Below, piece after piece: positions 50,000-61,212 of a stretch of DNA of 64,000 nucleotides; position 1 is the stretch's first letter, and each line of letters begins with the position of its first letter. The stretch is from Ectocarpus siliculosus (taxonomy: Eukaryota > Sar > Phaeophyceae > Ectocarpales > Ectocarpaceae). Where the stretch lies: positions 5,616,983 through 5,680,982 of the forward strand of contig FN649741.1 of assembly GCA_000310025.1 (NCBI GenBank), in the 5' to 3' direction. The position numbers and the translations under genes were made by a program. The notes below the pieces were generated by a model, which was not told the DNA's origin, ran no database searches, and saw nothing but the letters and a program-made list of their open reading frames with translations.

Positions 50000-51450
50000 C
50001 CCGACCGTGTCTCAAAAGCCGATCTCGACCTATGGTACACGGCTCGCGACATCTTGAGTATGCCTTGATAGGGCATCCCATATCATGGCCAGCTGCCAAG
50101 TTTGATGGATTTGCGGGTGCAGTAGCGTACGTCACAAGTGCGTTACCATGTGCGGCCATGCGTGCTGTTTCTTTCTCGTCTTCACTGGTTCGCCGTCTTC
50201 CTGTCCCCATCGCTCTTTTCGGAAAATTCGAATTTCATGGTCAGCTTGTTGTGTGGCAGAAATCAGTAGACGGAGTTCGACCTACAGCAGTACGGCGCAC
50301 GTTCCACCATATGCATTTATATTGAGTATTCCTCCCCTAGCCAAGTTTCGTCAACTTCCGCGCGCAGGACCATACGCGACAAGATTGCGGCCATATGCGA
50401 CTGACTATGCACCGCGCTGTTTACTCTCTCGTCTGCACCTTCACCGGTTGACCGTCTTCCTGTCGCACGGCTCTTGTTTTTTGTCGACCCAATTATTTCG
50501 GAAAAATTCGAATTCAGCGTCCGCTTGGCAGCAACCTCGGCATCATGTCCAGTCATTTCAGTGGAAAGAAAAGAAAGCGTGTGTGGGCTGAGTGAGTTGT
50601 CAACGCGACCTATTGCCTGCAAGTCATGATACGACGAAAGCGTGCACGGTGCGCCGATGTGCAAGCATCGATCGGTCTGATTTTGTGCCGGGGGCCTCTT
50701 TGCGGTCCTTTAAAGCTCTGGTGTTCCCTGCCTCTTGCGTCTTCTGTTTGTGTGCTCACGCACCTCTGCAAGCAGATCTATCTACATTTGTGTGGGCTGA
50801 GTGAGTTACTAACGCATCCTACGTAGTGCCAATTATTAGGCATACGGTGCGTGCAAGCATACTACCTATGCCAGGATTGGGCGACCATGTTCGATCATGC
50901 GCGCCGTTTCTCTCTTCTGCACCGGCTCGCCGTCTTCTTTGTCTCCTCCGAGAAATGTGTTTGCTCGCAATTGCTCCGGAGAAGTTCAGACGAATAAATG
51001 TAGTCTACATTCTTGTCTCGAGTCCACTAGCTGCAACCGTACGAGCCGATGTGATCGATTCATGAACATCCATCTGGATCATCCGCATTCAACACGCACG
51101 CGCACTACGTGTGTGTATATATAATGGTATCCAGCAAGGGAAATCCATTAAACTATCGAGCGTTGGATTTCATCAACCGTCTTACGGGAAAATTACGGCG
51201 AATTGCAAAAAAACAGCTTCCCAACGCCGACGATACTCGTTGCGTTGATAAATCACAATTTAGTTCAAGAGGAAATAAAAAACCTGGGTTTGTTGTTTCC
51301 AGTTTTGTTACGCGTCACTTTGACCGATCGGGTCCCAAAAGCCGATCTCGAGCAACGATGCACGTCGCGCGACAATCGAAGCATGGATCGGTAGGGCATC
51401 GCAAATCATGACCCCTCCCCACGTTTCATCAGCTTCCGCTCCCTGCAGCG
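50000..51450. repeat. Cluster of diverged direct repeats
   Basis: Several related blocks recur in the same orientation: CAAAAGCCGATCTCGA at about 50010 and 51335; a GCCGTCTTCCTGTC-type block at about 50190, 50450 and 50930, each followed by a (C/T)CGGA(A)AA(A)TTC-like block; and GTGTGGGCTGAGTGAGTT at 50581 and 50792. The order is irregular, so it is a scrambled repeat array rather than a clean tandem. Confidence 0.6.
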
Positions 51451-51885
51451 GACAAGAGCCAGCTTTGTGTGTTTCGCCCTCCGATCGCTGCGATTTAGTG
51501 GACCGAGAGGGGTCCGGTTCGAAAAAATATTAGGGGGAGTCGGTCCACGGAAGAATATTCTGGTAGGGTAGGTTCTTGGGTGTGTGTGCGGCAGTCGTGT
51601 GGTACATCTCTAGAGGGGCATCTCTAGATCGAGGTCATTATCCCGTACCAATGTGCATCGTCCCCCACGGACAAGTGGGGATTTGTGTTGGTCACTGCGA
51701 CATCTGCCACGACGCAGGAACGTTACTCTGCCATCGACCTTGTCGTCTGTCGTGCACAACAAAACAGTGAAACCTGTGTGGTCCGCTGTTGTATTTTTTG
51801 AAGAAAAAGCAAACCCTCTGGGGTCTTCTACCATCGGCCCACGCCTCTTGTGCGGTCCGCCCAGCCAGGGTCCATTGATGATATT
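51451..51885. other. No confident gene
   Basis: No repeat block or domain is recognisable between the repeat cluster and the next repeat family. Confidence 0.35.
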
Positions 51886-52215
51886 TCATCTTGTTGTTGT
51901 TGCAGCGCATAATCTCTATACATGGAAGATGACAAATCACGGTCTTGCCTCATGTGCAACCAACAAGACACCGAGCGCCCTGTTTTTGGATCGCCTGCAG
52001 AGGGCATGTGTACGTACGTATATGATCGCACGCCATTCCCTGCAGTTTGTGGATGTCGTTGGCCAAAGGCCTCTCTCACTTGCATGCGTTGCGGACTGAT
52101 CACACGGAGCAACCACAAAAAAGAATGCACGTCCAAAAACGTCAACAACACCGAAACACACTTCGGTTCATGTTTGTTTGCAGGCCGTGTGCAATCAAAA
52201 CTGCAAGGGAATGTT
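51886..52215 (+). repeat. Dispersed repeat family, copy 1
   Basis: About 200 bp here aligns with 54060-54270 (for example ACGCCA, GCAGTTTGTG, TGTCG, GGCCAAA, ACCTCTCT and CACAAAAAA in the same order). The plus frame can be read as a Cys-rich peptide (TCMRCGLITRSNHKKEC), but differences between copies fall at all codon positions. Confidence 0.6.
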
Positions 52216-52259
52216 TTGTAAAGTATTTAACGCAACCTTGCCTAGCCCTTGACTACGTA

Positions 52260-53165
52260 TTCCAATAAAGCTCATGTACTCAACAGTTTGAGTAAGTATT
52301 TCAAATATACTCATCAATACTCAGGAGATGGCAAGTATTTAACCCCTTTAGGGCTGGATCGCCTTTTGGGGACACTTTTTGTCCCCATCTTCTTCGCCTG
52401 CTTTACCTCGCGAAGATTGTCATGATTGTCTCCTCCTTTGCACTACTCGACCAGGGGGGTGCCAGGGTACACAGGGATGACTCTAGTCTAGTATGGATGC
52501 TTTGTAGAGTGGAGGAGTATGAGGGTAATGAACAGGTCGAATCGCGGGGCGATTGCGCCGCCGGTTCAACAGCGAAGTTGCGCCGCGTCTGTTTACCCTT
52601 GGGTGGAAAGCACTACCAGGGGCAAGCGCGGAAGAAGTACCTAGACCACCGTTGATAGGAGGCACCAAGCAACCTAGGGCTTGAGTTAGAAGGTCTCGCT
52701 TTCCCTCTAGGGAAATATCTTGAAAACCTCCTTTTCGTGCCCCGTTTACCACGCTTCCGCCAGTTAGGTGCTGTCTATAATCCCTATCAATTGTCCCCTC
52801 GTGTCCCCTCGTATCGAGGGGACAATTGATAGGGATTATAGACAAGAGACGGCTCAAGTGGGAAGGCAGCTTTGCACTTGCACCCAGGGATGGAACTGTC
52901 TGCACCATCCAATCAGCAGGCGTCGTTCGCTCTTTTTCTTACATTTCAGAAATTTCGCAAGACCGCCGAATTTTCTGTGCGTGGTAAGGGGGTTAAAAAC
53001 TATTCACGCGTACTCATCAGATACTACTCGAGTATTTTACTTCACAACCTCTTGAGTATATCCTTCAGTAGGAATTTCAAAAATACTCGACTTTTACTCA
53101 AGTCTTCAACTTTTACTCAAGTATTTAAGTATTTGAAAAACAATCATCAATACTGTAGACATACA
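52260..53165. repeat. AT-rich TACTCAAGTATTT-like repeat blocks
   Basis: Variants of a motif like TACTCAAGTATTTGA recur at about 52275-52345 and 53010-53160, and again at about 54015-54050. They flank the two copies of the dispersed repeat family and may belong to the same element. Confidence 0.5.
52773..52843. repeat. Perfect 29 bp inverted repeat with 13 nt loop
   Basis: The left arm at 52773-52801 starts GTCTATAATCCCTATC; the right arm at 52815-52843 is its exact inverse. The left arm end (GTCCCCTCG) is also repeated directly in the loop. The structure would form a very stable hairpin. Confidence 0.9.
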
Positions 53166-53345
53166 TGCCTGAAATCAGGCAGGGTCTGCCGCGTCAAAGC
53201 TCGAATTTTTTCTGGATCAACAAACAGCTCACGGCTGCCCGGTCAACCTGACTTCTGAAGAATTTTGACCCTGACTGACCCTGGTCGGTCAGCCTGAGTT
53301 ATCGATAACTGTAGACACGCCTGAAATCAGGCAGGGCCTAGGACC
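53155..53345. repeat. Direct repeat around CCTGAAATCAGG
   Basis: Two copies of a roughly 30 bp unit with the imperfect palindrome CCTGAAATCAGGCAGGG, preceded by ACTGTAGACA, occur at about 53152-53186 and 53309-53340. A CTGACC/GGTCAG hairpin lies between them at about 53270-53300. Confidence 0.65.
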
Positions 53346-53360
53346 AGTGTCCTCCCCCCG

Positions 53361-53723
53361 TTGCCTCGGGGGGCTGGTCGGTTCACCTTCTTGGTGATGG
53401 TAAACAGAGTGTATTATTATCATCAGACGTCAATAGAGGCCCCCCTGATGGGACAACAAGGGGGTACCATCAACATCTCCAACTACCACATGTGGGCCCC
53501 TAGCAGAGCCCTGTCCACAATACTCAGGAGGTTGAGTGTGTTGGAATACCCAAATGACAGTCATAAGTATTGGTATAGGAGTATTACCGGAAAAGTCTTC
53601 GGTATGTTGTACACACCTTCGGGTTATACATTGAACCTACAGGAGTATGGTACATCGGACCATTGTCCAGTAGGATATTCTTGTATTGTTGCCATTGGTC
53701 GGGTTAACCGCCTGTTACCGTGA
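53361..53723 (+). other. Unassigned open frame
   Basis: A 120-codon plus-strand frame (containing GTINISNYHMWAPSRALS and YWYRSITGKVFGMLY) inside a repeat-rich tract. I recognise no family. It may be transposon-derived or chance. Confidence 0.25.
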
Positions 53724-54059
53724 GCGGTACGTTGCAATAGGCCGTGTGTGTACATCTTTTCGTGATAGTTTTGGAAGTTTGCCCCCCGCGGCGCTCACCC
53801 CCTCTCGATCACTCCTCTTCTCCTCTCCTCTCCTCTCCATTTCTTACCATTCGGCCAACTAAGCGCCAATTCACCACATCTTTCTGGTCTACGCACAAGT
53901 GTACTTTACAGTCACTCTGTGAGCCTCTGCACACTGTTACTACACAGTGTTTGCCACACCCAGGGATACACCTATCACAAAGGTTACATCCCAACACGAG
54001 TGAGTTTCAAAACTGCTCATGCGTACTCAGGAATTTGAGTAAGTACGTCGTGTGCAGTT

Positions 54060-54270
54060 TTGAAACCCATTTTGGTTCACGTTTGCAGGTGATGTGCAAG
54101 CAACCAAAACTGGATAATACGCTCTGTTTCTGGGACGCGAGCAGAGGGTACGTGTACGACCACACGCCACTGGCTGCAGTTTGTGCATGTCGACGGCCAA
54201 AAACCTCTCTTTGGCGTGCCTTTGTGACTGGTCACACATGCGGCAGGCACAAAAAACGGCTCTTTTCGGC
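54060..54270 (+). repeat. Dispersed repeat family, copy 2
   Basis: Partner of 51886-52215, same orientation. A related start (TTCACGTTTGCAGGT...) also matches 52159-52206, so copy 1 may contain a partial tandem duplication. Confidence 0.6.
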
Positions 54271-55034
54271 CGAAAAGCACGAACGTCAGCAGAGCAACGT
54301 GGCAGGGTTAACGTTTTCGGTTGTTGTGCGGTCAACACGACGCAGAACCTCGTGAATATCAGATCCACCTGCAGAGGGTTTGTGCATGACCTCATGATGA
54401 TGCTGGCGTCTGTTTGGCCAGCAGACTGTGTAGTTCCTCGTTCTGGCACGATGGGGGTGTGACCAGGGTGTGACCCCCGCCATTTTCTAACCTGGAAAGT
54501 ATCAGCCCCATCCAGCTTAGATAATAGGCATATTTTCTACCTATTTTACAACTCGCCAGCTGGTATCCTAGGAAATATTCGGCCAGTAGGAATTTGGGCT
54601 TTACAAATTTGCCATGGTCCTCCGCGTAAGATGCCCAAAAAACATTGTGGGCCAAAAAATAAGGACCTCCCCCCCCCAAAATATCCTGACAAATTCAGTA
54701 TAAGACTCGGCCTGAGTGATTTGGTGTTGTAGCAGGACGCTTCGATTGAGTTTTGCGAATTGCACAGATGGAGCATGCGAATTAGATGGACATTTATTTG
54801 CCGTTCGTGGATGTCATGATATTTTTCGGACCGATTGCTGCTGATGTGTTTCGGGTACAAATCAATCTCTGCCACTCACGTGACAGTCCCGTGAATGACC
54901 TACAAGATAAATGAAAATGTATGATTCCTACACTAAACTCAAGTAAAGCCCCTTGCCAACATCTACTGCATAAATAATCTGAATTTTCGGCCATCTGGTG
55001 GCGTTTCTGGCCACTTTTAGTGGTGAAGAATCAT
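54271..55034. other. No confident gene
   Basis: Minus-strand open frames at 54392-54680 and 54546-54875 lack domains. Nothing else is recognisable. Confidence 0.35.
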
Positions 55035-55090
55035 TTTGAGGTTGGGTTTACAGGTCGGGGCGAACCCCAACCTGAAAACCCAACCTCAAA
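55035..55090. repeat. Hairpin upstream of the recombinase unit
   Basis: An exact 15 bp inverted repeat, TTTGAGGTTGGGTTT / AAACCCAACCTCAAA, is extended inward by CAGGT/ACCTG around a short loop. The same CCCAACCTGAAAAC word recurs at 55228-55268 and in the intron array at 56795-56936. Confidence 0.8.
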
Positions 55091-55399
55091 CTAACACTGC
55101 CTTTCCCTGACACCAAATCCTCGCAGCAGCCATCCAACTCATCAGCAATCACTTGCAACTGCTACCGCCCACACTCGACCCCTCGACCACCCCACCTACT
55201 CCCTGGAAAGCAGTCACGGGGCACCTGTTACCTAAAAAAACCCAACCTCAAAAATCCAACCTCAAAGTTTAAAGCTGACTAAATCAATCTTCACGCCACC
55301 CATCTAATACAGCATATCCCATCACCTCTTTCCATACCAACATCCACATTGCACTCATACACGTTGAATTTAACCCATCCATGTCTCACCAGGTAAAAC

Positions 55400-58300
55400 A
55401 TGGGCAGGAAAAGGGGGAGGCAGCGTGGCAAAAACAAGAAGCAGATGATGAGCAAGAAAGGGGGGAGGCAGCTCTGCAAAAACAAGAAGAACGTCCCGGC
55501 GCCCCCGAAGCTTCGCGACAACAGCCGCGTGTACTTCACGACTGAGGGGGCGCAGTACATGGCGCTGGACGTCGGTGGCGGCGGTCTGTGTGCTCTTCTC
55601 GGCGTCATCGCTGTGGCGATGGACGCCGCAGGAACCCCTTGTGAGGAGATTTTCGCAGCCGTCAGCGGCAAGCTCACGGACGACATGAAGGAGTACGTCC
55701 AGTCCCTCCGCGCCGTCAGCACGTGCGGCGACCAGTTCGCCTTCAAGGACGGTGAAGAGCTGGCTAGCTTCGACGACATCGTCCACGACCCGATGTGGGT
55801 GATTGTGACGAGGGCGATGTGGGAGCTGGTGACACTTCATCCAACTGGATATCTCGACGGAAGGGCGGTGTGGCTGTTGGCGAAGTTCCTCGGGTTGCAC
55901 GGATTTAGGATAGTCAAGCACGAAGACGGCCACTTGGTCCCATGTGATGCCGGGGGCCCCATCTCCTCCGAAGAGTGCCCCATGATGCTGCACGACGGCT
56001 ACGGGCACTTCAAGGCCCTGATTCCACTTCGAAGAATGCCACTGGTAAGTCTCGTCTGTTTTTAATTGTATGTGTGCGCGTACATGATATGATCCGTGAT
56101 ATTTTTGCTTTGAATTTAAAAACATATTTGAAGCTCACACCGCTCACGTTTGGCCAACGCATTGTTTTGTTTTGCCCCCCCCCTCTAGGAGTTCGAGATG
56201 GAGGAAGGGTACCATTTGCTCCTCGACGAGGGTTTCGTGGACGGCACCGATGAGGAGGAGGCCGTTCCGGGGACGTCGGATTCGGAGACTTCGGACGGCA
56301 CCGACGAGGTCCCTGAATCGGCTGTCGTGGTAGATGTAGCCGGCACGGAGGCGTCTGACGGTGGATCGACGCCATGCGCCGAATCGTCTGATTCCGGTGG
56401 GGGCGACAGTGACCTGGGGGCACGTGGAGCGTTTGGCGAAAATGCTGAGGTGCGTGTTGTTCGTTAATTCTCCTTGTGTAAAATTCTCCATAAAAAATAG
56501 TCGTCTAGTGGTCCGAACCACCGCATCGTTGTTGACAGACAGCAGCCGTAGCACTGAACATACAAATCCATGGTCTCATTTCGTTGATTGAAAAATTGGG
56601 AGAAGAGGTCAAAGCGGCTACCCGTGTGTCCAGCAAGAGGAGCCACCCATGGGACGACGACGAGTATTGGGATGACGACGCCAACTACTACTCGGGTTGC
56701 ACCATTGTTGGCGAAGACGGGTGGACTCTCGTCGGCAAGGAAGGTCGGCGAATGGGGTTGGAGACAAGCTTGGCCTTCGACGAAGTGAGTCCCTGAAACC
56801 CCAACCTGAAACCCCAACCTGAAAACCCAACCTGAAAACCCAACCTGAAATACCAACCTGAAAACCCAACCTGAAAACCCAACCTGAAATACCAACCTGA
56901 AAACCCAACCTGAAAACCCAACCTGAAAACCCAATGCTTTTCGTGAACACAGGCCTCGGGTTTGTACGACCTCACCAGTCCGAACAAATGCCAGCCTTTG
57001 TTCCTAGACCACGATGACGAAACCGATGAGAACGAAGCAGCGGAGGTGGACGAGGCTGTGGACGAGGTGGGCGAAGATGAAGCCGCAGAGGAGGTGGACG
57101 AGGACGAGGAGGCTGAGGCTGAAGCTGGAGAGGAGGTGCAGCAGACTATCGTCGTACACGAAGGAACCACGATTTCCCCCTGGATGCTGGCTTTCTTTCT
57201 GCCGCTTCTGCTCGCCGTTGGGGCCGCTCTTTTCCTGGTGTTTCAGGCAGCCGTGACCTCTACCACCGTACTCCTTCGCATCGGCGAGGCATTCGCGTCG
57301 GTCAGCAACAACGGCAGCAACTCTGCCAACAACAACAGCAGCAGCTCTCGTCGGCGGCGTGCGGCTCGTCGTGGCAAGACTGGTCGCACGAGGATCGGCA
57401 GGATTCTGAAATGCAGATTTGCAGGAGGGAGACGCTTCCGTCCTGCAAGGACTCGTCGCAACGGAAGAGGTTTCTGGGCACGTGGACACAGGAGGAGTGA
57501 AGGCGAGATTCTTGTGATGGACGATGATTCTGCGCGCATCTTCGGATTGGTGCTGGCGTTTCTTCGGGGAGGAGCGAAGTCGGGTGACCAACAACAGGTG
57601 TGTGCTTGTACCAGTTGATTTGTGTTCTTCAGAACGTATTTTCATCACGCGACAAAACGGCAAGTCAAACAAGACATTAACTTCTCCGAATGCTTGCTTG
57701 GTCGTTCCATCCCCGTCGTCCCATCCTTTCTCGCAGACACAGGGGAGGCCGAAAAGGGACAGGCGTCCAGCAGGGGGGGTATTTGCCCCCGGTTGGGCAC
57801 CCGATCCTGCCCCAACCGCGCGCAACGACAGCGCGAGAGAGTCCGAGGAGGATGGTGAAGATGGTGAAGACTCCGGGGATGCAGATGATGCCGCGTCTCT
57901 GGATGGAGTCAGCGATGGCAAAGAGTCTGAAGAAGATGAAGAGGACTCCGATGAAGGCTCCGGTAAAGGGCCTCGTGGTGCTGGTGGGGGAGCGGGTGGT
58001 GTGGCGTCAGCGGGTGATGAAAACTCCGATTTAGAGGACTCCGGGTATGCTCCCAGCGAGGCCGGCGACACCGATGGAGACACCGACGACGATACCACCA
58101 GCGACGAGTGTTCCTCCACCGGCGGGGAAACTCGCTGCGAGGGGTGCGAAGAAGACTTCTATTGTGAACTGGTGGAGTGCCCCACGTGCAATGCGCAGTA
58201 TTGTCAGGACTGCGAGAACGACCTGTCTTCTGACAAAGAGGTGAGCAGAACTCGTGTTGGTATTGAGCGAGTGAGGGCCGAAACCAAACTATATGCGCAC

Positions 58301-58676
58301 AAAAACTTCAAAGAAAACCCCGACCAAGCTTATTTTTTTCTGTTTTGTTGTTCTTTGTTTTTTCACCAAACCACAGCGAACGTGTTCTAGGTGTCAGCGA
58401 GCGGACGATGATGGTGTTGGTGATTTTTCGAGTGGGGGGGTCACTGATGGACCGGATAAGTACACCGACACAGATAGTGGTAGCGTCTCTGGAAACTCTA
58501 AGCGACGTCGTCGATCTGCGGGGAAGAAACATAATCGCATTCCAAGAACTTCTAGCCCGAGAGAGTCGTTGATGGTGCCTAAAGACGACCAGCAGGCGGA
58601 ACTTATGTTCAGTCTATACCGCAAAGCCCGCGAGATGGAACGGAAACTTGCAGGAGAAAACAAGAGAATCAATGAG
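55400..58676 (+). CDS. Multi-exon element protein: OTU-like domain, acidic and membrane segments, RING-like zinc cluster
   Basis: Six exons, each an exact multiple of three and joined in phase 0: 55400-56044, 56189-56449, 56539-56784, 56953-57597, 57743-58240, about 58377-58676. Exon 1 has a Lys/Arg-rich start, then ALDVGGGGLCALLGVI (Cys64) and GYGHFKALIPL (His203), arranged like the DGxC...H(F/Y) core of OTU cysteine proteases; this match is weak. Exon 2 is acidic. Exon 4 has a long Glu/Asp run, a hydrophobic helix (WMLAFFLPLLLAVGAALFLV) and an Arg-rich stretch. Exon 5 has Ser/Glu/Asp tracts and CEGC, CPTC and CQDC pairs, with CSRC in exon 6, as in cross-brace zinc folds. No frame break is visible to 58676. 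The next coding stretch leads into the tyrosine recombinase, so all may once have been one polyprotein-like gene. Confidence 0.6.
56795..56936. repeat. Intron minisatellite, about ten 14 bp units
   Basis: Tandem units of the form CCCAACCTGAAAA fill the intron between exons 3 and 4 of the OTU/RING gene. The same word forms the hairpin at 55035-55090. Confidence 0.9.
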
Positions 58677-59160
58677 GTAAGGAACCTCACCCTCCTCGAC
58701 CTCACGGAAGCAGCAAGCTGCTTGGACAAGGGTAATCCCGTAAGCTAAGAGATCTGGCGAAAGTGCGAAAAGGAGAACTACGGCCTGTACGGTATCACCA
58801 TGCGTCGAGCCGGGCCAACCGGTGAGCAATTCCGGGGACCAAGGTTACATCAGACAAGGGTAGACAGGGGGAGGTCGTGGAGGCAAAGATGGATGAAGGA
58901 TACACCGTGTTCACCGTCGAGTGGTCGGAAGGCAAGAGCAACAGACGCAGCGCATATTCTATGGAGGACGTGCTTCGTGATCGCGATGATAACCAGGGCG
59001 TGGCGAAACTTGAGGAGGCGAAGGAGAAAATGGGGGTGTTTCTACTTGCAACCTTGTGTATGGTCAACGTCCAGGTTTACCGATTCATTACCAAGAACAC
59101 CAAGTTGGAGAATGTGTCAGTGTCAAGTGAGACACGCCCCCTGGCCCGGGATAAAAAGTT
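58677..59160 (+). pseudogene. Linking coding stretch with stop and frame breaks
   Basis: Coding-like sequence continues without a clear intron: NLTLLDLTEAASCLDKGN, a TAA, then KENYGLYGITMRRAGPTGEQ, a frame change near 58833-58845, then MDEGYTVFTVEWSEGKSN to TRPLARDKK, and another frame change at the A5 run 59153-59157, where the recombinase frame takes over. This looks like a once continuous ORF with one stop and two frame breaks. Sequencing errors or undetected small introns are alternatives. Confidence 0.5.
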
Positions 59161-61212
59161 GATATTACAAAAGGCCGGAATCACGCCTGGGAGGAGACGA
59201 AGAAAGCTCGTGCGGTGGACATGCTCATGGATAATGAAGTCACGTTCTTGGACTCCTCTGAGGACAAAGGCTTGCGGGTGGAGATGGAAGAAAAATCGTG
59301 CTTCGAAATGATGGGATTGATCAACGACGCCAGAGCTCACTTCACGGGTCTCGTGAGAAGCACGGAAGATTTCCAAGACAAGCATCTAGCTTTCGTCAAC
59401 CACTTTGTGAGGGGGGCGCAGGCGTCCTTTCGGCTGGGTCGACCCACCAACATGGCGTCGTCCATGATCCATCTTTCGGTGAACGAGCTTCCTCCCGGAG
59501 TCCAGGCCAAAACATTGAAGGAACAAGACACTCAGTTGTATCAACCCGGTGAGCCGACGTCTTTTAGCCTGGGGATGAGGTGTGTCTTGGCGAGGGCACG
59601 GGTGAAGGATTCAGAAGAGTTTGGTGACGGGGGATCTTCGACCTGCCAGTTTCTGATGAGGTATCCGTTGTACAGGCTTCTGGATCTTTCCCGGGCTGAT
59701 AATTTTCCTCTGTGTCCGACAACGGAGCATTCGAATCATGTTTCACCAACACTTCGCCACAGAGATGCGTACAATCAAGCGTTTTCTTCGCACAGTAAGC
59801 GGAAAGTGGATTTGGACGTGTTTGACATAATCAAGGGGGGGTATCATTCTGTGTCGCAAGAGAAGCGGCCCGAAAAAGGTGTGATAGAGAATGAAAACGA
59901 CAGGATCGCATTTGGTGCGAAGTTCAATAAAGGCAGGACTCACTTGGTGGGAAGCGATGAATGTCTACAAGGGTTTCTTTTACTTGAAGAACTCGTGTCT
60001 CGCAATGGGATAGACTCGTTCATGGAGAAGTTACCCGACAAGGATGATATTGTCAAGATGTGCAATGAAGTGCTTGAGATGAACCCACGCAAGCGCGAGA
60101 ACGAGGATCATCTTTGTCCACCGGAGTTCAAACAGAGGATTGAAGCGATCGTCGATGAACTGGTAGAAGGAAACAAGGTAACCAGATCGGATATTTCGTT
60201 GCTCAGTTGCTCTTTAACGGTGTTGGATTCTCTGCTTACCGCTGCCCTTCGAAAGCAAGACATTTTGGGACAGCTTGCTAAAGATTTGTACCGAATGAAG
60301 TGTAAGGACGTATATGGCAACGACGTTGCTATTACCCGGTGTCTTCTTCCCCGTTACTTCAAAAACAAGAAGGCACTCGAGAATTCTACGTGTGGAGTAG
60401 TTGTGAACCATACAAAACATGAGAAGTATGAGGGGGCGTATGCGGTTATGGCAGTCATTGGGAGGAAGGTGATGCGAAGGCTTCTTGAGAAGGAGGCGGA
60501 AAAGGACTTGGCAGAGCTCAGAAAGAAAGGGGGGTGTACCGAGAAAGCCTTAGAGAGGGTGGCCGAGTCGTATACTCTTACACCTCATTTGGGTCCCTTT
60601 GACGACAAAGGCCGTGTCTTCACACCCAGTCAAGTGACGGGTATGTACAAATGGTTGGGGCAGCGCACAATGGGCCTTTCGCATTTTGGCACTCACATCA
60701 TCCGCAGTAATCACGCGACGGCGGTGGCGATGTACTGTGTGAGGACAGGGCTGTCGCACGATGACCAGGCGGTCAAGGATTTGTTTGCTTTGGCGAGACA
60801 CGGTGATAAGCAGAGGATTCGGTTTTACACGAAAGTCAAAGGTGATACGCCAAATTCGTGTGATTTCCTGACTAATTTAAGTGGTGCCCTTCCCTCACTT
60901 CGTCGCCTCGGGGAGGGGGGGGGAGTCAAGACTTCTGAGAAAACGGTGGCGTCACTGAGTGATGTTGAAGAAGTAGGTCTTTCGGGTCTCTTTGCCTTCG
61001 AGGATGCCGACTTCGGCAAATCCGGGGCGTTTGCACGTGGGAAACCGGTGATGGGTGACGGGGCATATAGAAAGTTGGATGTGGTCGAGATGGATGATGA
61101 AGAGAAGGACTTGGTTAGGCAGGAGCGAAAGGCTACCAGGAAAGCTAATATTGCGATTGAAGAAAAACGGGAGAAAGAGGCCAAGACGAAAATAAGGTGG
61201 ACACCGGTGTGA
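59155..61212 (+). CDS. Tyrosine recombinase (Crypton/DIRS-like element)
   Basis: An intact open frame of 665 codons from 59215, with coding-like sequence a little further upstream. The C-terminal third carries a tyrosine-recombinase core. A candidate first Arg (about residue 346, ALRKQDILGQL) is followed by a basic beta region (VVVNHTKHEKYEG), HxxR (GTHIIRSNHAT, His494 and Arg497), then His529 and Tyr538 in ARHGDKQRIRFYTKV, with the nine-residue His-to-Tyr spacing typical of the family. The roughly 340 N-terminal residues are unrecognised. In Cryptons such enzymes move the element by recombination. No reverse transcriptase is seen nearby in the same orientation, so a Crypton-type DNA element is more likely than DIRS. 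It ends IRWTPV and overlaps the next ORF. Confidence 0.75.
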   Translation, partial: KVDITKGRNHAWEETKKARAVDMLMDNEVTFLDSSEDKGLRVEMEEKSCFEMMGLINDARAHFTGLVRSTEDFQDKHLAFVNHFVRGAQASFRLGRPTNMASSMIHLSVNELPPGVQAKTLKEQDTQLYQPGEPTSFSLGMRCVLARARVKDSEEFGDGGSSTCQFLMRYPLYRLLDLSRADNFPLCPTTEHSNHVSPTLRHRDAYNQAFSSHSKRKVDLDVFDIIKGGYHSVSQEKRPEKGVIENENDRIAFGAKFNKGRTHLVGSDECLQGFLLLEELVSRNGIDSFMEKLPDKDDIVKMCNEVLEMNPRKRENEDHLCPPEFKQRIEAIVDELVEGNKVTRSDISLLSCSLTVLDSLLTAALRKQDILGQLAKDLYRMKCKDVYGNDVAITRCLLPRYFKNKKALENSTCGVVVNHTKHEKYEGAYAVMAVIGRKVMRRLLEKEAEKDLAELRKKGGCTEKALERVAESYTLTPHLGPFDDKGRVFTPSQVTGMYKWLGQRTMGLSHFGTHIIRSNHATAVAMYCVRTGLSHDDQAVKDLFALARHGDKQRIRFYTKVKGDTPNSCDFLTNLSGALPSLRRLGEGGGVKTSEKTVASLSDVEEVGLSGLFAFEDADFGKSGAFARGKPVMGDGAYRKLDVVEMDDEEKDLVRQERKATRKANIAIEEKREKEAKTKIRWTPV

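Noticed and set aside
51919..52221. 99-codon Cys-rich zinc-finger-like gene
   Set aside because: Comparison with the copy at 54060-54270 shows no codon-position bias, so it is treated as a non-coding repeat.
56464..57170. Minus-strand open frames encoding a GFQVGFSGWVF-type repeat protein
   Set aside because: They are produced by translating the intron minisatellite in reverse; the plus-strand exons on both sides are in phase and coding.
57004..58119. 371-codon minus-strand ORF rich in Ser/Pro
   Set aside because: Antisense shadow of the acidic Glu/Asp/Ser exons of the plus-strand gene.
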